Assembly (NCBI GenBank): GCA_026545225.1 | Contig: CM048849.1 | Coordinates: forward strand, 55,323,836-55,387,835 | Source: Cornus controversa | Taxonomy: Eukaryota > Streptophyta > Magnoliopsida > Cornales > Cornaceae | DNA: 64,000 bases | Direction of reading: 5' to 3' | Shown here: positions 36,844-49,971 of the stretch, one piece after another | Position numbering within the stretch: position 1 is the first letter of the stretch | Layout of the letters: every line of letters begins with the position of its first letter | The notes under the pieces: model-generated | What the model was told of the DNA's origin: nothing | The model's input: the letters and a program-made list of their open reading frames with translations, nothing else | Databases searched by the model: none | Made by a program: the position numbers and the translations under genes

Positions 36844-37389
36844 GTCAAACACGAAGAATTCTCTCTCTAATTTTAAAAATAAAAATCAGAATAAAAGAAT
36901 GTTATTAGAAGAAAAAATTAGACAAGAAAATAAAAAAACTTACTTATATTTCAGTTATGATGATTTCATCACTCTCTTGAGAATGATGTTTATGTTTGCA
37001 TATGAACAGAAAAGAGACATGTAGAAATAAAACTACTATTATTCATTGAATAAAGAAAATGAATACACTATTTTTTTTCTACAAATTTAAAATAAAAAAT
37101 TTGATTTTGAATCTCTAAAATTTGATCTTCATATCTTCAATTTGAATTCTGACTAACGTAGTCGTGTAAAAAAATATTTTTGAAAACTTTGAACTTAGAA
37201 CCTCTCGTAGAGTAGTTTGTATAAAATATAATGTCTCTTATATATAATTTTTCTTATGTTTATCTTTTGCCATATTTATTTATTTATTTATTATTTATTA
37301 TTATTTTTTTTTTGCTCCTTTTTGCCATTTTTCTTGTTATTTGAAAATTTTTGGAGAGTTACTAAAAATTTATTTTGAGATATAAAATA

Positions 37390-39060
37390 ACAAAGCCTTG
37401 TTTGACGCACATTCTTCTGTATTGTACAAGGGATAGAAAAGAAACAGGTTAGTAAAGCAAACAAAATGTGTGGGCAGGCAGAATAGAGAAGAGAGAGAGA
37501 AAGAGAGAAGCGAAGGGGGAGCAGCCGAGAAGAAGACGAAGAAAGGAGAAAAGAAAGAAAAAAAAAATCGATTCAAGAAATAGGCTTCAAACTTTGAGAT
37601 TTGATTAAAAATTTCACAAAAGTTCTGTACAATCAAATTCCTAAATTTCCCTGTACGTGAAAGCATGCTTCTATGTGGTTTAAATTATGGTTTAATAGCA
37701 AAAACAATTGAAATTTTGCTGAAGCTTTGAAGTGTTAATTTTGAACAAAACAAATCTGAACTGAACACCTGGATTAGGACTGACATTTACGTGATGTATA
37801 TTTGTTTGTTGATATTCAAATTTTGACATATGATAATACACTGATTGATGAGCATTTGAAGCTTTGTTTGACTTAATTTGGTGAAGATTTGAATTTAATA
37901 TGAATTTTCGAACTTGCATGAGGTTGGTTGTTGGGGTGTTTCACACAGCAAGAATTCAGCCACTGTTTTGAGTAAAACTGGTTTGTTTAGTGAAGTTTTT
38001 CATGGATTTTAAATTGTGATAGTGTGGTATTATATGTTAGTTCTCAAATGATTTTGGTCTTGCATAATTTGGACGTATATACTATTTCTGGCGAATTTTT
38101 AAAGTAATTGAGTACATGCTGGGAAAAATTATTTAAGCGCAACAAATAAGCTACTCTTTTGTCAAATTCTGATACGCTTAATTAAGGTTTCAACCTTAAC
38201 TATATTTTTACTCTGAGCTACTGTTAGTTAGGCTTATATTGGCTTTCGTTTCACACTATTTGAATTAGTATTTTATTTTCTATGCGTTTTTTTTAAGATA
38301 CTTGGGTTTTGCTGGAAATTTTGAAATGATTGAACTTTCGAGTGATTTTCTTTATAGTTATAGTTTGGTAATAAAAACTATATATATATATATATATATT
38401 TGACGGGTTTAAAGTAGATATATAAAGGACCCTCTAGTATTTATTTTGGCCATTTATTAATTATAAGTATGTGATATTTTATGGATTTCCTAATATAAAT
38501 CTTGGTGATTTTGTTCATGATAATTGTGTAGATACCTATGGTGGTATTTGCTGATGTTTTGTCATTGTGTTTGAGCCTTGTCTAAAATAGGTACGGTAAG
38601 AGTTTCCCTCAAATTGTGTGGGGATGTTAACGGTCCCGGAGTGTAAGCCCGCAAAGCCGAAGGACAGGGCAGCGGTCCCAAGAAGAAGGCCCCTGAAGAT
38701 GTAAAGGACACAGTGTTGTTTTGACTATGGTATTTGGTATACTTGGATTTCTTATACTTAATATGGCACCCTATTTCTTGAATGATATATATAATTACGT
38801 TGTGATTAGAGATGGTTGAGTTTTGAAATGGGGTTTGGATTACAGACTATACGAGAAATTCAGCACCGAAATTTAGGACGTTTAGTTCATTCCTTGAAAT
38901 TGGTAAACTCGTTCTTTTTCTACAAATTTATTAAAAGAAAGTTCGTTTTCGCATTAAAAATATATATATATATATTTGTTTTCAATAAATCTGTGGAACC
39001 TATTGGGCTCTCTGAGCTCATTCATTTTCTAAAAATTTTCAGGTCTGAGCGAGAGTGATG
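37390..39060 (+). other. Conserved transcript-like unit, noncoding (unit B)
   Basis: Counterpart of 5935-7390. The purine-rich leader and the acceptor-like TTTTCAG before GTCTGAG are kept, but the donor-like site reads GTACGTG. About 200 extra bases lie near 37900-38150. Confidence 0.25.
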
Positions 39061-39433
39061 AACAAGATCTAGATTAGGAGTAGGTTAACGGAAGGTATAT
39101 CTATTTTGGAGTTTTAGGCATTGTAAATATCTTATCTACGTTAAATAAACCATAGATGATGATGTAAATATTGGACTGTCAAGACATAGAGATTGGTGAA
39201 TCTCTCTCTGTAACATGTAACATGTAACTAGAATTTTTTATTATGTATATTGTAAGGACTGTGGACACTTGACACTAATGATAGTTTTGATTATGGGTTG
39301 TGAGCAACTAGCTACCTTATTATTATTAATGTCAAGCAGGGTTAGGTTGTAGTTATCATGGTTAGAGTTATTTCCTTGATTACCTCACCCTTTCGCGAGG
39401 AGCGAGGCATGACACGATCTGTCGATCAAAGAC

Positions 39434-39748
39434 CTAAAGAGCACCTGCATCTGGGTTGATCAATTGGGCATGAGGATATTCATTTTTCAGTTGAATATTG
39501 AAGAGTACTTTACCCATTGTTATTTTCTGTTTCATTTCACTTCTAATGTAGTTACCCATTGCTATGTAAAATGCTAATTGGCACCCAACAGAGATCACAT
39601 GCCCAAGTTCTTCCCCTAAAGCATTCAAAAACAAGTGATTGTGATCTTCAACTTGGCTACCACAGAAAGCACAGGAAGCGGTAGTAATACATCCATGATT
39701 AAGTAACCTGTCTTGAGTACGCAATTTTGTTAGGATGAACAAATACAA
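39434..39748 (-). pseudogene. LINE reverse-transcriptase zinc-binding domain remnant
   Basis: Open frame with the pattern TKLRTQDRLLNHG, CAFCGSQVEDHNHLFL, typical of the zf-RVT domain at the end of plant L1-type LINE ORF2. The Cys-x2-Cys and the following His residues are present. No RT core beside it. Unit B only. Confidence 0.75.
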
Positions 39749-39828
39749 AATAAGACTGGACCTTGGAACATGACCCTTAAACCAAGGCAGATGTGACCAA
39801 GGAATTTAGGAAGATTCAAGCATTCTTA

Positions 39829-40695
39829 GAGCATCCGGTATCCACAAATAAATGGAGAAGAGCAACCACATTAGGAAAGGAAGTGCTGTTAGTGTGGGTT
39901 CCCTAAAATATGGGACCCACTCCATATTCTTAAGCTCATCACCCACTAATGGGGAATGAGTCCACGACTCCCCCACTTTGCAAAGTGGGGCCAAATGTAT
40001 ATATATATATATATATATATATTTGCAAAATAATAATTAATTGTGCAATATAATTAAATTAATTTAAAAAGATCCATTTAATTTGCATAATAATTTTTTT
40101 TTAAGAACCTTATTTTTAGACCTTGGAAATTAATTTAATAATTTTATTAATTTGCATTATAGATCAAAATTACATTTTATTTTATTACACTAAATTGCAT
40201 AATAATATGAAAATTACATTTATTCGATTACACTTAATTTAAACATTTTCACTATGCTCCAACACCGAAGATAAAATCATGGATCGAGACTCAACAAATT
40301 GCAATTATATATGTAGCATTTCAGGAAAGGGGGGTAATATGTAATGTCTAATATTTTCTTTATGTGTTTAGTCTTATTAATGTATTTTCTTTATGGTTAT
40401 TATTAATGTATTTTTCTTCCTTTATTTGTGAGAAGCTATCTAATGTATTTTTTTTTTTTTGTGTTTTATGTAATATTATATTTTAATAAATAATATTATT
40501 ATTTTTTAAGTTTCTCAAAATAAACAATTAATTTAAAAAATAAATATTTTATTATTATTTAAGAATAATAAAGTAGGAACCAGAGTGAAAGTACACACCA
40601 GCACAACTCATTCCCCAAATAAAATGGGAAGCCCCGTGGCTCCCCACTTTATCAAAAATGGGGAATCAACATTCTCGTGTATATAATAGATGCTC
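39829..40695. mobile_element. PIF/Harbinger-like MITE in unit B
   Basis: 867 bases with GAGCATC...GATGCTC ends and a TTA duplication (39826-39828, 40696-40698). Subterminal inverted motifs such as TGGGGAAT and ATTCCCCA lie inside. No transposase frame. It is the counterpart without BBE DNA of the element at 19839-23057. Confidence 0.65.
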
Positions 40696-41140
40696 TTAGT
40701 AGTGAACTCATGAAAAAGAGAGCATGTCCAAATAACAGTGTCCATTGAAGATGTGTCACGCTCCAAAATTTGAGCCACTGGAACGACCCCGTCCCAAGCC
40801 CAAACTCTGAAGAGTGAGGTGTCACATTAGACCGGTCAATGTCCCATGACCCTAGACCGATATATAACAATACCAGTTCCTATTTGACACCCTCGGCTTC
40901 AATCTAGACCACCGAACTCATTACTCATCACGGAAGCCTTTTTATTCTTATCCTATTGACTCCCAAGCCAAAACATCACCTAAGACTAGTTAGTCTAAGT
41001 CTTAGTCTCATAATCTCGCGGAAGCATAATCACACAATTCAATGTGCAATGATATCCTAAGTCATCTTCACTAGCAGACCCTGCCATAATCACCGAGCAA
41101 CTATTCACTCAACCCTGTTCAATTCAGCACTTAAAGGTTA

Positions 41141-41370
41141 TGATACATCGTAACACAAGTTACGATCCATCGTAATTCTACGATGCATCGCACATATATC
41201 GTATCATGTATCAAAACATACTGGATTTGACAACCAAGCTCCCTCAATTCTACGATATATTATAATGTAGCCTATGATCCATCGTAAATTTTTGATGCAT
41301 CGTAATGTGTATTACGATCAATCGTAAGGTTTCAATGAATCGTAATATATATTACGATCCATCATAACTA
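41141..41370. repeat. Cluster of TACGAT/ATCGTA palindromic motifs, unit B
   Basis: Counterpart of 23501-23732 with a few substitutions, some of which restore or break individual dyads. Confidence 0.7.
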
Positions 41371-41443
41371 CTCGGTTAGTTGTTTCTCCATACAACACTT
41401 GGTCCAATTGGTACCTAATGCATCCATTGTCCTTTATAATTCT

Positions 41444-42638
41444 TGATGTTGTTTTAAAATAACTCGCAAGTGCATGACTCTATTGGAGAATAGATAGGGA
41501 AGAGCGAGGTCGAACCTAATGGAATATATGTTTTATAAGAAAAACTAATAAAAATCTAAATTAATTTAGAACTAACCTAGTTGACCAAATTGATTGGAGA
41601 ATAAATTACTATAGTAAACATGTAAGATTAATTGAAATAAAGAGATTTATATAAATAGAGAAAAAACACTAAGGCATTGGATTCCACCACCATTGGATCC
41701 TTGAAGTTCCAATTATTTATTTACTAATTCCCAACTTTAGAGAAGCAATTTGAAATTCAATATATTGCTTTCTCAAGATTTTGCAATAAAGCCCACATAA
41801 TATATATATTCAAAGATAGATTCTTCTTCGCTTAAAAGAGCAAACTCTAAGCATCATATGTATCCTCAATATACAAAACATAAGATCAAAGAAATTTACT
41901 ATTAAGAGCTATAAAATCAAGCATTGATCGATTGAATATAGGATTCCTAACTACCAAGAATACATGATATTAATAGTGAAAGTATCAATATTCAATAAAT
42001 CAAATGAAGCAAGAATCATAAACATTAAATCATAATCAAAGGAATTAAGTAAAAAAAAAATTAGCACTTCACTTCATTAATAGGGTTTCTTCCTTAACAT
42101 TAGTTCAGGAGTTTAGTTACACATAGTAAAAGAAAAATAAATAAATACATAATGAAATAAAATAAATAAAATTCGGATTGTCTTTGTCTTCTCTGCCTTG
42201 ACCTCCACTGATTTTTTTCTTTTTTATCTCCCATTCTCTCATATTTATAAGGTAGGGTGTTCTCCAAGCCAAAGAAGATAGGAAAGTGATGAAAAAAATA
42301 TGACAATATTTTCTTTAATTTGTAGCCCAAGTTTGACTCCAAATACGTGCTTTTTACAAAAAAATTGTGAAGTACAAAAGGCAGGCTCTTTAAGTTATCT
42401 TTCCACAGCCTCTGAGTTTTCATTATTCTAGTATTCAAATGAAAAGTTATGGCCCAAATACTAAGACATGTGCAGAGGAGTCTTGGGCTTTATATTTATT
42501 GAATTTGGGCATTTTTCACAAATATCACCATAAATCTAAAAAGAAACAAAAACACATTTATTAAATAAAATAATATAAAATAAATTATTAACAAATATAA
42601 TTTTGAAGGTTTATCCTATAAGAATTATGCACTTATCA
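41444..42638 (-). mobile_element. Solo LTR (TGAT...ATCA family), unit B copy
   Basis: Counterpart of 23804-25007 at the same site. The left duplication is ATTCT and the right one has mutated to ATTAT. Confidence 0.85.
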
Positions 42639-42957
42639 ATTATTTTTCCATGATCATACACATATCCACAATCATATAATTGACATATAATCATAAAAAC
42701 CGAATCACAAAACGTCATTTGAAACAGATTCATATGTGACATACACGTATATAAATATTAGTTATGTAATCATTCAAGGTTTAGATGTCAATAAATACAT
42801 GTTCCCAATTGTATAATTGCTTACATACTATCAGAAGTATTTAGTTCACATTCTGGACATGCTTCATACAAAGTAATCAAAAATAGTCTCTCGTTTTCCC
42901 CGGGCTCCACACCAACTCAAGGTAGGGGAAATTTTGTCATTTCCTTGCCATGACCTG

Positions 42958-43004
<47 letters not shown>

Positions 43005-43991
43005 GTAGGATGAGCTCCTGCATGCTTAGAATAAATAACTAAAGCACACCTCCTAAAGTCCCTTGAATAACACATACCACGTAATCATGCTATAAACATA
43101 TCACATAATAGAAATCATACTATGCACATATCACATACTACAATCATGTCACGCACCATATGCATTATATGTTTTATGTCACGCCTCTCATTTGTGTCAC
43201 ACACACAACCGAGAACTCGGACTCCAATAAAGGGTCCATCTGCTATTCCATTTCCCTTAGGGGTGCACACGGTCCGGTTCGGTCCGATTTTGATATTTTT
43301 TGGAACCAAACCGTATGGTCCGGTTCTATTAAAAATGGAACCGGACCGAACCGTTTGACCGTATGGAACCGGACCGGACCGAACCGCGAAGAACTGGTTT
43401 GGTCCGGTTCGGTCCCACGGTTCACCAATTTCAAAATTTTAAAATATAGGATCAAATTACTTAAATCATTTTGTATTACTTATTAATAAAAAATCTTTTT
43501 ATTTGTTTCAAGAAGAGGTGAGCTAGGAACCGGTCACTCTCCCTTGTAGTGAACAATGAAAAGAACCTAACCATAAATAGGGTCACTCTCCTTTGCAGGA
43601 TCTGCCAGAGTCAGGAGAAGAATGGGATAGATTTCATATCTAAATATTATATCATATATTATATATGAGTCTTGTCCCAGCATATATATATTTATTATTT
43701 ATTAAGTACATAACACTGTTATGATAACAGCCTAACAGGCATAGGGGGCTCATAGGTGTGAAGTCTAAATATTGTATCAAATATTATATATGAGTCTTGT
43801 GCTAGCATTTATATATTTATTAAGTACATAACAGGCATATAACAGGCATAGGGGGGCTCATAGGTCTGAACCTGTGAAGTATAGGGACATATTGTGAATT
43901 GACCGTGCGGTAGAAGTAAAAGAAGAGCAGGCAGTGCATTTATTTTTTGGTACAAATTAACTACTTGTGTAAATGTATAAGACTATAGGTA

Positions 43992-44042
<51 letters not shown>

Positions 44043-45530
44043 TAAAGGTCCGGTCCGGTTCGGTCCGGTCCTAAGTGACTTGAAACCGTAACCGGACCGT
44101 TACTTAACGGTTCCAAAATTTTGGAATCGTGACCGAACCGGACCGTGAAAAAATCGGACTGAATTGTCCGGTCCGGTCCGGTTCGGTTTGGTTTTACGGT
44201 TTGGACGGATTTTTGTGCACCCCTAATTTCCCTTTCCTTAAACGCCTGGACTCCATTGTTAGTTCATTCGATTTTATTTTTGAACTCCATTGTCGATCCA
44301 TCTGGTGGTTCTCTAATCCCTCTCATATACACCCTCTCACCGTATATGAGCAATGCATGGACATTTCATATTTCATGCTCATGCTCTTCTATTCTTATGT
44401 CAAATCATTCATTTATCAATGTAAACATGTTGTACAATTCATCATGCTCTTTGTGGCATTTTAACAAACACATAACTCACATTACCACATACATGCACTT
44501 AACATGTTCAAATCTTTCAATTTATACATGTCATTCCATATAATTCATATACTAACCTTCCAAGCACATAATTATACATTTTATCACAAGAAACCATGCA
44601 ATTATCACAAGATATACATGTTTCAACTTGAAATATACTACTTAAGCATATATTTAACCAATTAGATGTTATAGGCATCCAATACCCATACAAACCTCGT
44701 AATTTATGGTTTAGGCATCCCTACCTCGATTTAGAAGTGTTTTTAAACAAAACTCCTAAATCTCCTCAAGCCAAAATCACCCAAATCGGACTTTGATCTG
44801 ATCAAATGCAAGCTCTCCTTGCATAGATCAACATTTCCTTCTTCAACGTCTTTCAAATTAAGCCTTAAGGACCTCAAAATTAAGGAAGAATGAAGAAAGA
44901 TCAAGGAGAAGGAAGAAGGAGAGAGAATTGGCTATTGTAGAGAGAGAAATGAGTGGATGAAAATCTTTCGCTTGCTATTTATAGCCCTTGCCATGCCAAA
45001 TAACCGAAATATCTCTCGTCACTTAACGTACCTTCTCCACTTCTATTTTCGATTTCGAAAACTCATATGGTCCCAAAATCAATTCATTTCTTTTTCTAAT
45101 ATTTTGAAGAGAAATGCTAAACGTCATGATTTTACTTCATGAATTTGTATCATGAATGATGTGGCAGGTGATAATATCATGGGACTCTGTGTATGGGAAA
45201 ATACCACCAATACTAACTATCCATTTAATTTTATCTCCTAAAATAGTAAAAATTGTTACTTGCTACATCATTCATGATACAAATTCATGAAATAACTTCA
45301 TGACGTGTAGCATTGCTCTATTTTAAATGATTTAAAATCGAAAATAAATTTTTCTGAAAAAATATTCAGTTTTTCGGGCCCACCTAATCCGTGTCCCCGT
45401 AGGCTCGAAAATTCAAAGTTGAACCGAACGATCCCAAAAAAGTCCCCAAACAATTATTTCACATTTATAACATGCATATTATCATTTAAAACAAGAAATA
45501 ACAAATAAAAAGAAAAACAATCAAAAATGA
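42639..45530. repeat. LTR-like DNA at the end of unit B and beyond
   Basis: Continues the LTR-like sequence of 25008-26030 past the duplication edge at 44660. CTATTTATAG (44983) is a TATA box on the minus strand. The (TA)n runs 42961-42998 and 43997-44038 lie here. LTR ends were not pinned down; TGTCACGCTCC at about 40754 may be one. No gene seen. Confidence 0.4.
43258..44225. mobile_element. hAT-like element with GGTCCGGTTCGG repeats
   Basis: 968 bases with perfect ends TAGGGGTGCACA and TGTGCACCCCTA and an 8-bp duplication ATTTCCCT (43250-43257, 44226-44233). Both flanks are packed with inverted GGTCCGGTTCGG motifs. The interior has a partial duplication with ATATGAGTCTTG (about 43635-43755 and 43765-43865). 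No transposase. Unit A has the exact empty site at 25599-25606. Confidence 0.92.
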
Positions 45531-46134
45531 TAAAGATGCCCGAAGATGATGACTTGAAGGCAAATCTTTCAAAACAGATATGACAGGAGACCTGTGATTA
45601 AAGGAAGACCAGTCCCAAAACTGGATCTTCTAAATTAACTAGTTGATTTTTAATGTGGCATGTCATTCAATAATTAAAAATATTTGAAATAAGACAATAC
45701 ATGCTATGAATTGTAAACCATTGATTTTTAAAACAACGTGTTCCTTCCATAAAAAGGATCTCTATATGAGTAATAACTAAATGTAAGAAATGTAGAAACT
45801 AAATAAATTATTTCGATATGCTTAAAAAGAACAGCCAGATCAAACTTATAATAAATGAACTCAATCAATCTCAATAAATTTATCATAACTTGAAAACTCT
45901 TTCCAATCAAACACGTTTACAAGATTTGCAACAAGAGAGAATCAAAATATGCGTCAAACTACATAACATTATTGATCCTGCTAAAAGAATGAAGAATAAT
46001 ATGAAGAACGAAGAATATGAAAAAAAATGCTCACTTTCATTTAGTATTCCTGTCCGTTCCCCACCCCCCCCAAACCCAAATCTTATATAGATGATATAGT
46101 AAGTATTATATTAGATTAATAAGCTTAGAGCCTC

Positions 46135-47952
46135 TTAAAAGGAGGAGCTCTTCTTGGTCTTGTATCGATACAAAACCTTCTTCTTCTTGCTTGAAGTGTT
46201 GTAGATTGTCAGGACAATTTTGCCAGGTTCATTGTTGGTGAAAGTGTTGCGAATTGGTGCTTCGTGTGACCCCATCTTCTTTCCCTTCTGAACAATGATA
46301 GTATAAGAACCCTCATCAGTAGGAACAAACTCCTCCTTGTAGTTAACTTCCCAACCCAAAACAGTCAGGTCCCAGATGAATGTAGTTCCAATCTGTTAGT
46401 TAACACCAAAAAACAACACTTTTAAGTAAAGTATTTTCCTCAAAACCTCATTTTATGAAGAAACAAAGCCAATCATTTCTTTTTATTAGTACCTCTGCCA
46501 TGGGCATTTCAATGGTCTCAGTTGATCCAGCCTTGACAATAAGTTCTGAAACTCCACCATCTTCATTTGAGAACTCGAAATCATTGTCACGCTTGAAGCC
46601 ACCATACTGGACCAGGATTTCCTCAATCCGAATGTACCTGTCCACCAATGTTTGAGTTAGTTTCATAGGCTTCAAAAGATTCATGTCATTGAGGCTACTA
46701 AAGTGGACAGCAGAGAGAACACTACTCACTTGAGAAGGGTCTCGGTGACCTTGGCCGGGCGAGCAACAAGAAATTTGCTTTTGGTCCTTTGGGTTAAAAA
46801 AGGAGATAAAATGGCATGGAAGGCATAGTACCAGAAAGGAACATTAATGAATATCTGTAACCAAAATTTTTGAGACCCATTAGCAAAGATTCACATAGTC
46901 AGATAATATTAAAAAAAAACCTTGAATTGTCTTACATTTCTCGACACAAATTCTGGGTAATTATCCTGAAGAACTCCAACAGCTTGCTTTGTTGCAACAC
47001 GAAGGTCCTTCTTTGTTGGTCCTGGGGAGTTCTTGAGATCATTGATTTGAAGCAATGAATTGGCACCACCAGCCTTGAAATCCAGCTTCTGAATTCCCTT
47101 CTCCATTAACTGGAACCTCCATCTCAAGAACTGGCCTCGCTTCTCCTCAGTCCCAAAAGTCTTCTGGTAGAGCTCTGCATTGTCAAAAATTCCAAAAATA
47201 TTGTAACAAACGGGGTGACCTTCGCGATCAACACCGCTCATGTAGGAAGCCGAGGCCAGATCAGTGCCAAGATCTTCGTCCAAGATAGAATCTATCTTCA
47301 ACTCCTTCCTCCATTGAAGTGTCTTCTTCAGCATCTCAAAGGCATCATTGACCTTGAACTCCCTAGCCCTCAGAAACTTTAGGAGTACTACATCAGTGCC
47401 TTCAACACCCTTACTAGGCAAAAGGGGAATTCCCCAAATTGAAATGTCTTTATCAATTTCCACCCCTTTCTCTTCATTACCCACCTCAGGTACTTGCTGC
47501 TGCTTATTGTCCTCCTCCTTGTCTTCTTCTCCTTCTGCGGCTTTCGAATCCTCTCTCTGTTCGGCTTCTTCTTCGCTGCCTTCTTCTTTAGCTGCTGCTT
47601 TGTCCTTCTTTTCTTTCTCTTCTTCTCCTTCTGGTTTATCCTCCTTTGCTTCACTCTCTTTCTTGTCCTCTTCTTTACTGAAGATATTGTTTCCGAGGAT
47701 GGCCTCTTCGAGTTTGGCTTTCAAGTCATTCAAGGCCTTCCTCTCATGATTTTTCAGATCAGAGAGAAAATTGCTCTCTTCCCTATAGGAAGAGCTTTTC
47801 TCAACTGTTTTGGATGTGAGTTCATCATCCACTTTCTTCACTTCGGTCTCTCCATTGGCAACATCAACCTTGTCCGCTTCTCCGGCAACCTTACTGGGTT
47901 CAACAGCAACTTCAGTAACTTGGGTTTCTTGAACTTGAACCTCAACAGTCAT
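46135..47952 (-). CDS. PATL4: Patellin (SEC14-GOLD protein), patellin-4 type
   Basis: Four coding exons: 47952-46936, 46854-46730, 46637-46493 and 46392-46135, all with GT-AG introns and matching phases, giving 514 residues. Residues 1-170 are an acidic Glu/Lys-rich low-complexity region. A CRAL-TRIO N-terminal segment follows, then the SEC14 lipid-binding domain (DKDISIWGIPLLPSKG, LLKFLRAREFKV, FLRWRFQLMEKG, DNYPEFVSRN joined to IFINVPFWYYAF). The C-terminus is a GOLD domain ending KKKKVLYRYKTKKSSSF. Patellins bind phosphoinositides and act in membrane traffic, cell-plate formation and auxin-carrier or ion-transporter localisation. The MTVEV start and the acidic N-terminus suggest the patellin-4 branch; family assignment is firm, the number less so. 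The start follows directly after a 5' UTR intron. The gene is complete and looks functional. Confidence 0.93.
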
Positions 47953-47970
47953 GGTGGACTGTATACCACA

Positions 47971-48070
47971 CTGAAAATCAGGCAAGAAAAAGAAAGAAAA
48001 TGTAAGAGATTTGGAATCAACAAAAGAGAATAATTAAGATGGAAAATGAATGAAAGAAAACCCAACTCAC
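47971..48070 (-). other. 5' UTR intron of the patellin gene
   Basis: On the minus strand GTGAGTTGGG (donor at 48070) and a pyrimidine-rich TTTTCAG (acceptor at 47971) bound a 100-base intron. It ends 18 bases upstream of the ATG. Removing it discards the apparent in-frame upstream Met at 47985. Confidence 0.7.
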
Positions 48071-48147
48071 CTCTTGATCTCTGTGTGTATTGTGGTTTTG
48101 GGAGGCTTGTGATGTTGTGAGTCGACACAGAGGGTGTGTTGCAACGG

Positions 48148-48159
48148 TTATATAAATAA
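48148..48159 (-). promoter_or_regulatory. TATA-box candidate of the patellin gene
   Basis: TTATTTATATAA on the minus strand, about 80 bases upstream of the 5' UTR intron donor. The leader between them is CA-rich, as in many plant 5' UTRs. Confidence 0.5.
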
Positions 48160-48179
48160 GAGCCCACAACGGTCACTTA

Positions 48180-49691
48180 TCTGTCGCCACCGAAGAGGAG
48201 CCGTTGGGATTCTTTTCCAAGGGTTTTGCTAGCCTGGAGGCCAGCAAAATTTAGAGTGTCAGAATCATTTTGGGCCCACATGACTTACATTAAAATAATA
48301 TTTGGTAGTAATTTTTGTTTACTTTTGTCATGCTAAAAGTAAGATTTTATAGACTCCAAAACAGTATTATATGCAGTATTGTTTTACTAACAAAACTAGA
48401 AATAATCTTGGTAGTGGTTGTGTAGTTAGTTTCCAATTTTTAAAGTAGTAAAAATAAGAAGATTCTTTCGATAAAATCAAACAGATATATGATCATTAGA
48501 AAAAAATATATTTTTTTTTTTATGAGTCTAAAGAGTAGTGATGACATGACTAATTAAATACTAATATATAATGATATAATTCATAGAAATAGATATATTT
48601 TTATTTTTATTATGTGTAAAGATATAATTAGTTAATGACATTGATGACATGATATTCCGAACGCTTGTGTTAATTATGGTTTAAGGCGTTTTAAATACTA
48701 ATCGATCTTTTTAATAAATAAAATAACATAGTTATGACTCACTAGTGCAACACAAGAATACCTTTTGAAATAATTGTGTACGTGTGAAAACTCATTTTGT
48801 ATCAACATCTAGTAACAATTTTTAAAAAGAAAATGGTTACTCCAAAATTGTTTTAATTTTTGCTTTTAAAACTAATAAATAGAAAGGAAACAAATCATTT
48901 TTCAAAACATTTTCATTGGGGTTCAGTTTATTAAAAAATAAAAATAAAAATAAAAAGTTGGGTTCAGAAAGATTTTGAATCGGGGTTGATCAAGATTCTG
49001 AGGTATATGGGTAATTTTTCAAATTTTTGGGTTGGTCAAAAAATTTAAAATTTGGCATGAGCTGATTTGATAGATTTAATAATTATGAACTGTCCAAACG
49101 ACTCCCAAAGGGTGCAAAGACGTTGTGAAGAAAACCACCAAAAAGAAAGAAAAAGAGAAAAGAAAAAGGGATTTAAAGTGACTAACCAAAGCTAATATAT
49201 ATATATATATATATATATAAAGTTGCGAAAGCAATTTTTTTTTAAAAAAAATGGCCATTATAACATATAATCGCGAATGTAAGTCAACATCTATAATGAA
49301 AAAGAATATTTTTTTTTTTTGGTTTTAGGAAATGATATTTTCGCACTAAAAAACAACATATTGCAGTTCAAAATATTTGTTACAATAACAAATATGAAAT
49401 TACAGCTGCTAAAATATTTCCTCTTTTTTTCCTCACCATTTTGGATCACTTATATGAACTAAAACACCATGTTCATAACCTCTTTTAGACCACAAATATT
49501 CTTAAGTTTTACTTCAAAATGTGTTTAGTTCTTTATCCCATGCTTGCTAATGGTTTAGCAATCATTTTTCCAAATGAAAACCAGAGGAATTATTTTCATT
49601 GTCAAATGGTTGGATTCACATTTCTCTTTCTTACATAGCAAACTCTCAAATGATGGAAAAACTTGTTAAATTATATATCTCCATGTATGTA

Positions 49692-49724
<33 letters not shown>

Positions 49725-49750
49725 TCTTTAATTTGGTAGGATTATTTTAC
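48180..49750. other. Intergenic DNA upstream of the patellin gene
   Basis: AT-rich, with homopolymer runs and a (TA)n run at 49195-49219. No coding frame, RNA gene or transposon end that I can support. Confidence 0.5.
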
Positions 49751-49971
49751 CTGTTAATACAGCATTGAGTTGGAAAGCATCATGGTATTTGTTATGTGCA
49801 TGTCCCACTTGGATGGTTTTAATTTCTTCCTTCCAAGTTCCAACCTGTTCAACCCAATTGATTCCCTCCACAGTCCTGCTGCAACTTGGCAAGGCCTCAT
49901 TGGGTGATGACGTTGACCATCCTGTCTGACCAGATTCTCTTGCCGTCAGATTAGTTGGCAGTGTCACAGCC
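49751..49971 (-). CDS. Unrecognised exon-like open segment
   Basis: An open stretch of about 73 codons lies between the patellin and TWINKLE genes. It starts after a possible acceptor (CACATGAG) and ends at AACAG before GTAAAA, a plausible donor. The translation has mixed composition, with no low-complexity bias, and includes SCSRTVEGINWVEQVG. I do not recognise the family and see no matching exons on either side. It may be an exon of an unknown gene, a gene fragment, or chance. Confidence 0.25.

Larger units (their letters stand above)
26258..44660. repeat. Unit B of a large tandem segmental duplication
   Basis: Second copy of the segment, with its own BBE gene. Around 40880-41440 it is nearly identical to 23230-23800. 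Private additions include two adjacent hAT-like elements (27084-28362), about 480 bases at 31345-31830, about 1 kb at 32265-33280, a solo LTR (34030-36843) and a hAT-like element (43258-44225). Confidence 0.9.

Noticed and set aside
43115..43486. Proline- and arginine-rich ORFs on both strands
   Set aside because: They arise from the GGTCCGGTTCGG repeats of the hAT-like element.
47348..48033. Plus-strand ORFs of 133 and 179 codons over the patellin gene
   Set aside because: They are the antisense of the acidic Glu/Lys-rich patellin N-terminus, giving Ser, Phe and Leu runs.
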